18,646 nt of DNA from CAZHTS01 sp964535315. Lineage in GTDB: Bacteria > Chloroflexota > Anaerolineae > Anaerolineales > Anaerolineaceae. The position numbers were made by a program, and so were the translations under genes. The DNA lies in assembly GCA_964535315.1 (NCBI GenBank), contig CAZHTS010000088.1, positions 1 through 18,646 of the forward strand. Reading direction: 5' to 3'. The notes beneath the pieces are model-generated. The model saw nothing but the letters and a program-made list of their open reading frames with translations, made no database searches and had not been told where the DNA came from. Shown here one piece after another: positions 14,483 to 18,646 of this stretch (its first letter is position 1; each line of letters opens with the position of its first letter).

Positions 14483-15722
14483 AAGGATCGTGAAGAATAC
14501 CTCACTTGAACCCGGTCTGTTGACCGTTTTTCGCACCCTTCTGGCAGGAAGGCTGCTTGTCTTGCTGGTTACCTTTATCTGGCAAAGCGAGACCCAGGAA
14601 GAGCCGCTGTTGTTCTCCGCTTTTTATCTGGCGGCCCTGATCGACTCGATCATCCAGGTGGTTTACCTCTCCTGGCCCTGGTTGGCTCGCAAGCTCAAAA
14701 GCTGTTACCTGCCCATCGCCCTGGCGCTTACCTCCATCGGCCCCATCATTGAAGATCAGTTGTTCGTCCAACCGGTGATGCGCCATTTCCGCCCCCCGCC
14801 GCCCTCCTGGCAGTTGATTTCCATTTTATTCGTGCCGCTGATCATCTGCGCCTGGCAATACAGCTTCCGCAAGGTGGCCCTCTATACCCTGTTAATTTCA
14901 TTGGTTGATCTCGGTTTGAGCTATTGGAACCTGCAATTTATAGAACGGCCGATGCCGCTGTTCGTCATGGCTTCCATGATCCTGACCCGCGCCGCCATCT
15001 TCCTGATTGTGGGCTACATGGTGACCAACATGATGAGCCGGCAGCGCAAACAGCGCGCCGAGTTGCAAAAGGCCAACGAACAATTGTTAAATTTCGCCAA
15101 TGCCAGCGAGCAGCTGGCCGTCAGCCGCGAGCGCAATCGCCTGGCGCGCGAACTGCACGACGTGCTGGCGCACACCCTGAGCGGTGTGGCCGTGGAACTG
15201 GAAGCCGTCAAAGCCTTGTGGGACATCGAACCCGCAAAAGCACGCCACATGCTGGAAGAAGCCCAACAAAGCACCTTGAGCGGCCTGACCGACGCTCGCC
15301 GTTCGTTACAGGCGCTCAGGGCCTCGCCGCTCGAAGACCTGGGGCTGGTGCTGGCGCTGCGCTCGCTGGCCGAAACCGAGGCCACCCGCAGCAACCTCAA
15401 GCTCGATCTGCATCTGCCGCCCAGCGGGCTGCAATTACCCGCCGCAATGGAACAGTGTATCTACCGTATCACCCAGGAAGCCCTGACCAATATTGCCAAA
15501 CACGCCAGCGCCACGCGCATCACCCTCGAGCTTAGCGTAGAGCGCGACACGATCCGCCTGCACATCGCCGACGATGGCCTCGGTTTTGCCCTCGCCTCGG
15601 TGGACGCCAACAAGTTTGGCCTCAAAGGCATGGAAGAACGCGCTCATCTGAGCGGCGCAAAATTAAATATCCAAAGCGCCCCCGGTGAGGGAACGCACAT
15701 TTGGCTAGTCTATGGGGATTGA
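14478..15722 (+). CDS. Sensor histidine kinase, NarL-type (HisKA_3)
   Basis: A protein of about 414 residues. The first about 190 residues hold five or six hydrophobic helices with short loops, a membrane sensor of unknown ligand. A coiled linker (RQRKQRAELQKANEQL) leads to the HisKA_3 dimerisation domain with ERNRLARELHDVLAHTL; phospho-accepting His is residue 227. The ATPase domain has an N box (TQEALTNIAKHA), DDGLGF and GLKGMEERA. The start is unsure: ATG 14418, ATG 14478 and GTG 14490 are in frame, none with a convincing SD, and 14478 lies inside the predicted -10 box. The response regulator gene follows after two bases. Confidence 0.88.
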   Translation: MIRIVKNTSLEPGLLTVFRTLLAGRLLVLLVTFIWQSETQEEPLLFSAFYLAALIDSIIQVVYLSWPWLARKLKSCYLPIALALTSIGPIIEDQLFVQPVMRHFRPPPPSWQLISILFVPLIICAWQYSFRKVALYTLLISLVDLGLSYWNLQFIERPMPLFVMASMILTRAAIFLIVGYMVTNMMSRQRKQRAELQKANEQLLNFANASEQLAVSRERNRLARELHDVLAHTLSGVAVELEAVKALWDIEPAKARHMLEEAQQSTLSGLTDARRSLQALRASPLEDLGLVLALRSLAETEATRSNLKLDLHLPPSGLQLPAAMEQCIYRITQEALTNIAKHASATRITLELSVERDTIRLHIADDGLGFALASVDANKFGLKGMEERAHLSGAKLNIQSAPGEGTHIWLVYGD

Positions 15723-15724
15723 TC

Positions 15725-16384
15725 ATGATCCGTATCCTGATTTGTGACGACCAGATTCTGGTTTGCGAAGGGCTGAAAGCCATCCTCTCCACCGTTCCGG
15801 ACTTTGAGGTGGTCGGGATTACCACCAACGGCGCCGAAGCCATCGACGCCATCCCCACCCTGCTCCCCGATCTGGTGTTGATGGATCTCAAAATGCCCAA
15901 CGTCAACGGCGTGCAGGCCACCCGCCAGATCAAACAGCGCTATCCCAACGTACAGGTGCTGGTGCTGACCACCTACGACGCCGACGAATGGGTCTTTGAG
16001 GCCATCCGCAGCGGCGCCGCCGGTTATCTGCTCAAGGGCAGCCCCAAAGAGACGCTGGTCACCGCCATTCGCGGCACCATTGCCGGCCAGACCCACGTCG
16101 ACCCGGCCGTGGCCGGCAAACTGTTCAGCCACATCGCCGGCGGGGCCGCCCCCTCGCCCGACCCGTCGTTTGTCAGCCAGTTCAGCGACCGCGAACTGGA
16201 AGTCTTAAACCTGCTCGGGCAGGGCTTTTCCAACGCCGAAATCTCCAGAACGCTTTACCTCTCCGAAGGCACGGTGCGCAATTACATGAGCTCGATCCTC
16301 AACAAGCTCGGCGTCAGCGACCGTACCCAGGCCGCCATCCTGGCCGTACGTCACGGCCTGGTACACGGCATGCCCAAAGAATAA
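15725..16384 (+). CDS. Response regulator, NarL/FixJ type (REC + LuxR HTH)
   Basis: A 219-residue protein. The receiver domain has acidic residues Asp8 and Asp9, phospho-acceptor Asp54 in LVLMDLKMP, Thr82 and Lys104 (LLKG). The C-terminal LuxR-type HTH (about 149-212) shows SDRELEVLNLLGQGFSNAEI and LSEGTVRNYMSSILNKLGV. I chose ATG 15725, with GGGGA upstream, two bases after the kinase stop; a TTG-led longer frame lies inside the kinase gene. It is the cognate partner of the kinase and probably controls the divergent transporter/sortase operon, its own operon, or both. All phosphorylation residues are present. Confidence 0.92.
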   Translation: MIRILICDDQILVCEGLKAILSTVPDFEVVGITTNGAEAIDAIPTLLPDLVLMDLKMPNVNGVQATRQIKQRYPNVQVLVLTTYDADEWVFEAIRSGAAGYLLKGSPKETLVTAIRGTIAGQTHVDPAVAGKLFSHIAGGAAPSPDPSFVSQFSDRELEVLNLLGQGFSNAEISRTLYLSEGTVRNYMSSILNKLGVSDRTQAAILAVRHGLVHGMPKE

Positions 16385-16395
16385 GATTGCACCTG

Positions 16396-16489
16396 GCCGG
16401 CCGGGCGTGCCCCCTGCCCGTTATCCCCCGTAGGGGCAGCCCTTGCGGCTGCCCGCGCCAATCTGCGGCGACACATAGCCGGCCGGGCG
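16396..16489. repeat. 12-bp direct repeat flanking a short palindrome
   Basis: GCCGGCCGGGCG occurs at 16396-16407 and again at 16478-16489. Between them lies GGGCAGCC/GGCTGCCC (16434-16441 and 16447-16454) preceded by GTAG, a form that resembles the small GTAGGGGC-type extragenic palindromes I recall from Chloroflexota and other phyla. Identity as a genome-wide repeat is from memory and untested. Confidence 0.45.
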
Positions 16490-16514
16490 GCGGTGGGAGC
16501 ACGCCGCCCGGCCG
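16480..16514. terminator. GC-rich hairpin between convergent genes
   Basis: A perfect 13-bp stem (16480-16492 with 16502-16514) with a nine-base loop, located between the response regulator and permease genes. No T-tract follows on either strand, so it may be a roadblock-like bidirectional terminator or a palindromic repeat rather than a standard terminator. Confidence 0.5.
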
Positions 16515-16523
16515 TCATCCTCG

Positions 16524-17573
16524 CTACGCAAACCACCACAGATTGTACGCCAGCCCGGCGAGGATGGCCCCCAGCCAGAGCGTGCCCACCACGACGGCGA
16601 TCACCCGCCAGCGGGCAATGGTCAGCGCTCCCGCCACGGCGCCCATCGAGGTCCCCGAACCGGCGATCAGGAAAGCCAGCGCCGAGCCGGGGCTCATCCC
16701 GGCCTCGATCAACGTCTTGACCAGCGGCAGTGAAGCCTCCGAATTGATGTATAGCGGCAGGCCCAACGTGGCCGCCAGCGGCACACTGTAAACCGCCCCC
16801 GGCCCAAACAGCGCCGCCACCCACGCAGCGGGGATCAACCCGTTCAAAAAATATCCTACAAAAGCAAACCCAACAAACATTGCCAACAGACGCGCCCCAG
16901 AACGCAGCGCTTCCAGCAACAGATTGCTCGTCCCCGTCTCCACCCCTGCCGCCGGCTCATCCTGGCAGGCGCAGATCGTTACGCGCTCCGGCGCGGCGCT
17001 CACCGCCGGGGCCGCCGCAGTACAACAGGCTGCCGCTGCCGGCTGTACAACCGGCCCGGTCACCGCACAACAAACGGACGCCGCGTTTTCCACCGGCCGG
17101 GGCGCAGCGGGCGCCAGCGTCAAACGCGTCTGGTTGGCCAGCCAGCCGCGATCTTCCAATAACGCCGCCACCGCCCCACCCAGCAGCCCCAACACAATCG
17201 ACGCGGCAAAGAAAGCCAGCGCAAACGGCCAGCCAAACAACCCGGCGCTGTAAATCAATTCCTGCGGCGAGGTCAGCGGCGAAGAAACCATAAAAGCCAC
17301 AATCGGCGCCCAGGGCATGGCGTTGGCCATCATCCCCAACACCACCGCGGTGGTGCCGCACGAACACAATGGCGTCCCCACCGCCGCGGCAGTGGCCGCC
17401 AGCACGCCCGCACTGCGATAGCGTTGCAAGAAAGCCGTCGCCTTCTCCACGTTCAGATAGCGCTGCATCAACACCGATATCAGCACCCCCACCAACAGGT
17501 AAGGCCAGTTGTTCCCCAGCGTGTGCCACACCTTTTCGATAGACGTCAGAAAATTGAGCCAGATGAAATCCAT
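16524..17573 (-). CDS. DUF318/ArsP-type permease with cysteine-rich loop
   Basis: A 349-residue permease. The signature TPLCSCGT at 67-74, with the PLTSPQELI and YINSEASLP stretches, matches the ArsP_1/DUF318 family. Known members export organoarsenicals (ArsP) or metals (the SO_0444 group). About eight hydrophobic segments lie in two halves. The joining loop (about 150-210) is Ala/Pro-rich and carries Cys168-Cys169, Cys183-Cys184, Cys201 and Cys203, a likely metal-binding segment. I chose ATG 17573, where GGAGAT stands nine bases upstream and a hydrophobic helix begins shortly after. It lies 96 bases after the sigma factor gene. Export of a thiophilic metal or arsenical is likely; which one is unknown. 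Confidence 0.88.
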   Translation of the reverse strand: MDFIWLNFLTSIEKVWHTLGNNWPYLLVGVLISVLMQRYLNVEKATAFLQRYRSAGVLAATAAAVGTPLCSCGTTAVVLGMMANAMPWAPIVAFMVSSPLTSPQELIYSAGLFGWPFALAFFAASIVLGLLGGAVAALLEDRGWLANQTRLTLAPAAPRPVENAASVCCAVTGPVVQPAAAACCTAAAPAVSAAPERVTICACQDEPAAGVETGTSNLLLEALRSGARLLAMFVGFAFVGYFLNGLIPAAWVAALFGPGAVYSVPLAATLGLPLYINSEASLPLVKTLIEAGMSPGSALAFLIAGSGTSMGAVAGALTIARWRVIAVVVGTLWLGAILAGLAYNLWWFA

Positions 17574-17669
17574 TTTTAAATCTCCTTTTTGTGATCTCAT
17601 CTGAATAGACGCAGCCCCCGGGAAAAGGACGCAACCCGGAGGCACAAAAACAGGACGAAGAACGACGAT

Positions 17670-18242
17670 TTAAGCGTCTGGCTTCTGTTCGGCGCAACAA
17701 CAGCAGTGCGCCCAGTAGTCGATCACCCGCCCGTAACGGTCAAACTCGAAGTGGCAGCAGGTTAACAGGGCGTCGCGTATCTTCTGCCGCCCGCGCTGCA
17801 CGCGCGACTTGGCCCCCGAAAGCGAAATCCCCAACCGCACGGCCAGTTCCTGCTGGCTGAGCCCCTCTAAATCGGTCAGGATTAAAGCCTGGCGGTACGG
17901 TTCAGGCAGCGCCGCCAGCACTTCTCCCAGCGAAGCAGCGATTTCCTCGGCCGCGTCCGGCCCTTCCGGCAGGTCGAAATCGTCCGGCTGCGTCTCCACC
18001 AGTTCCACGTGTACCCGGCGCCGGCGATAATGGTCGATAATGGCATTGCGACACACCTGATAAAGCCAGCGCTCCAACCGGTTCACGTCCTGAACGGTGA
18101 CCAGATGGGTGTGAATCCGCAGAAAGACCTCCTGCAGAATGTCCTCGGCGCTGTCGTCGTCTTCCACCCGGCTGCGGATGAATGCCCGCAGCCGCTCGCT
18201 GAAACGCTCCCACACCGCCTCTACCGTAATGGACGCCGCCAT
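17670..18242 (-). CDS. ECF RNA polymerase sigma factor, SigZ-like
   Basis: A 190-residue sigma factor. Sigma-70 region 2 lies at about 10-75 (DDDSAEDILQEVFLRI, RWLYQVCRNAIIDHYRR), and region 4 at about 105-160 (ALPEPYRQALILTDLEGLSQQELAVRLGIS split over the HTH, then SGAKSRVQRGRQKIRD). The C-terminus TCCHFEFDRYGRVIDY followed by four adjacent cysteines (180-183) is the SigZ hallmark. No anti-sigma gene is adjacent; the cysteine tail may act as a built-in redox or metal sensor, which is inference. ATG 18242 was chosen because a -10 box lies directly upstream; the longer frame to 18326 is AT-rich and shows no coding signal. Confidence 0.85.
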   Translation of the reverse strand: MAASITVEAVWERFSERLRAFIRSRVEDDDSAEDILQEVFLRIHTHLVTVQDVNRLERWLYQVCRNAIIDHYRRRRVHVELVETQPDDFDLPEGPDAAEEIAASLGEVLAALPEPYRQALILTDLEGLSQQELAVRLGISLSGAKSRVQRGRQKIRDALLTCCHFEFDRYGRVIDYWAHCCCCAEQKPDA

Positions 18243-18248
18243 GCGGCT

Positions 18249-18277
18249 ATTATACGTTACCGCAGAAGGTTTATGAA
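18249..18277 (-). promoter_or_regulatory. Promoter of the SigZ-like gene, probably leaderless
   Basis: TATAAT (18249-18254 on the minus strand) is 17 bp from TTCATA (18272-18277). Six bases separate the -10 from the ATG, so transcription would start at the start codon itself. No SD is present, which agrees with a leaderless message. Confidence 0.5.
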
Positions 18278-18287
18278 GATATTTGCA

Positions 18288-18315
18288 TTGCGTTATCGTC
18301 AATTTTTTGTATACT
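18288..18315 (+). promoter_or_regulatory. Possible promoter for the right-edge gene
   Basis: TTGCGT (18288-18293) and TATACT (18310-18315) are 16 bp apart. They would give a leader of roughly 125 bases before the ATG at 18448. Confidence 0.4.
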
Positions 18316-18414
18316 GAAAATATCATCCGTTACACACCCGAAACCTGGCCCTCATAGCCGGACTGGATTCAACTACAAGCTGGGAAGCAATCCCATTCCG
18401 CCAGCCCGAGCTTA

Positions 18415-18437
18415 TCGTCGCACAACCAGGGCGACGA
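18415..18437 (+). promoter_or_regulatory. Hairpin touching the ribosome binding site of the right-edge gene
   Basis: TCGTCGC (18415-18421) pairs with GCGACGA (18431-18437), the last two bases of which belong to the SD GAGGAG (18436-18441). Upstream, TGGGA/TCCCA (18381-18395) and GCTGG/CCAGC (18379-18405) form competing or nested stems. This could be translational control. Confidence 0.4.
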
Positions 18438-18447
18438 GGAGACATGT

Positions 18448-18646
18448 ATGATGCGTCTGGATGTTTCGCCGGTAGTATCCCTCAAACGCGCACCGCAAGC
18501 CTGCACACTGGTCGTCATAGCCATCAGCTTACTGGCAGAAATAGGCTGGTTAGGGGATATTCCTGTATTACGCCAGGTCAACCCGGCCTTCGTCCCCATG
18601 GTTCCCAGCGCAATCCTGATGTTTCTGCTGCTGGCCAGCGCCACCT
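18448..18646 (+). CDS. Membrane protein N-terminus, probably a sensor kinase (partial)
   Basis: Sixty-six codons are visible before the right edge. Start ATG 18448 has GAGGAG six bases upstream; ATG 18444 is in another frame and gives a non-hydrophobic product. The visible product has a hydrophobic helix (CTLVVIAISLLAEIGWLGDI), a short loop with a PVLRQVNPAFVPMVPS stretch, and a second helix starting at AILMFLLLAS. This helix-loop-helix, with a Pro-x-x-x-x-Met-x-Pro loop, is common at the start of membrane-bound sensor histidine kinases or PAS-containing signalling proteins. The effector domain lies beyond the window, so the function is a guess from the N-terminus alone. Confidence 0.6.
   Translation, partial: MMRLDVSPVVSLKRAPQACTLVVIAISLLAEIGWLGDIPVLRQVNPAFVPMVPSAILMFLLLASAT

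Noticed and set aside
18244..18326. N-terminal extension of the SigZ-like factor to 18326
   Set aside because: The extension is AT-rich, unlike the rest of the gene, and overlaps a TATAAT box just before ATG 18242.
18361..18447. Possible cobalamin-type riboswitch before the right-edge gene
   Set aside because: Only a vague likeness (GGGAAG, GCGACGAGGAG); the conserved B12-box and core are absent.

Overview
The window looks like Chloroflexota (Anaerolineae or Caldilineae-like) chromosome. This is inferred from GC-rich coding sequence, lipoproteins with Thr/Pro-rich linkers, a WYL regulator, a ClbS/DfsB-type protein, an LPxTGF-type sortase and short GC-rich hairpins between convergent genes. 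No rRNA, tRNA, CRISPR array, transposase or integrase is visible. Layout: (1) 1-1194, minus strand: an AT-rich beta-propeller lipoprotein gene cut off by the left edge. (2) 1460-4436, plus strand: a tight operon of WYL regulator, cysteine-rich DUF3795-type protein, ClbS/DfsB-type protein and membrane-anchored S33-type alpha/beta hydrolase. (3) 4501-4894: four tandem GEMM-I (cyclic dinucleotide) riboswitch aptamers followed by a strong intrinsic terminator. (4) 4973-7449, plus strand: an MFS exporter and an ArsR-type regulator with a clear promoter, an 18-bp near-palindrome in its spacer, and a hairpin terminator after the operon. (5) 14288 down to 7499, minus strand: a six-gene operon of HlyD/MacA-like adaptor, MacB-like ATPase, MacB/FtsX-like permease, small lipoprotein, a nine-repeat ELW protein fused to a C-terminal sortase, and another lipoprotein. 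(6) 14478-16384, plus strand and divergent from that operon: a NarL-type two-component pair (HisKA_3 kinase and LuxR-HTH regulator), a natural candidate controller of the transporter operon. (7) 18242 down to 16524, minus strand: a SigZ-like ECF sigma factor and a DUF318/ArsP-type permease, both cysteine-rich. (8) 18448 to the right edge, plus strand: the start of a membrane protein that resembles the N-terminus of a sensor kinase. How the parts work together (inference): operon 5 joins an export pump to surface proteins and a sortase, and the adjacent kinase/regulator pair probably senses an envelope signal. The MFS/ArsR pair is a self-contained efflux module. The riboswitch array sits just upstream of it and could add cyclic-dinucleotide control by read-through, or could be an independent short RNA. 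The most unusual items are the four-aptamer array, whose copies differ at the residue known to set ligand choice, and the repeat-sortase fusion with an LPSTG sequence in its own linker.
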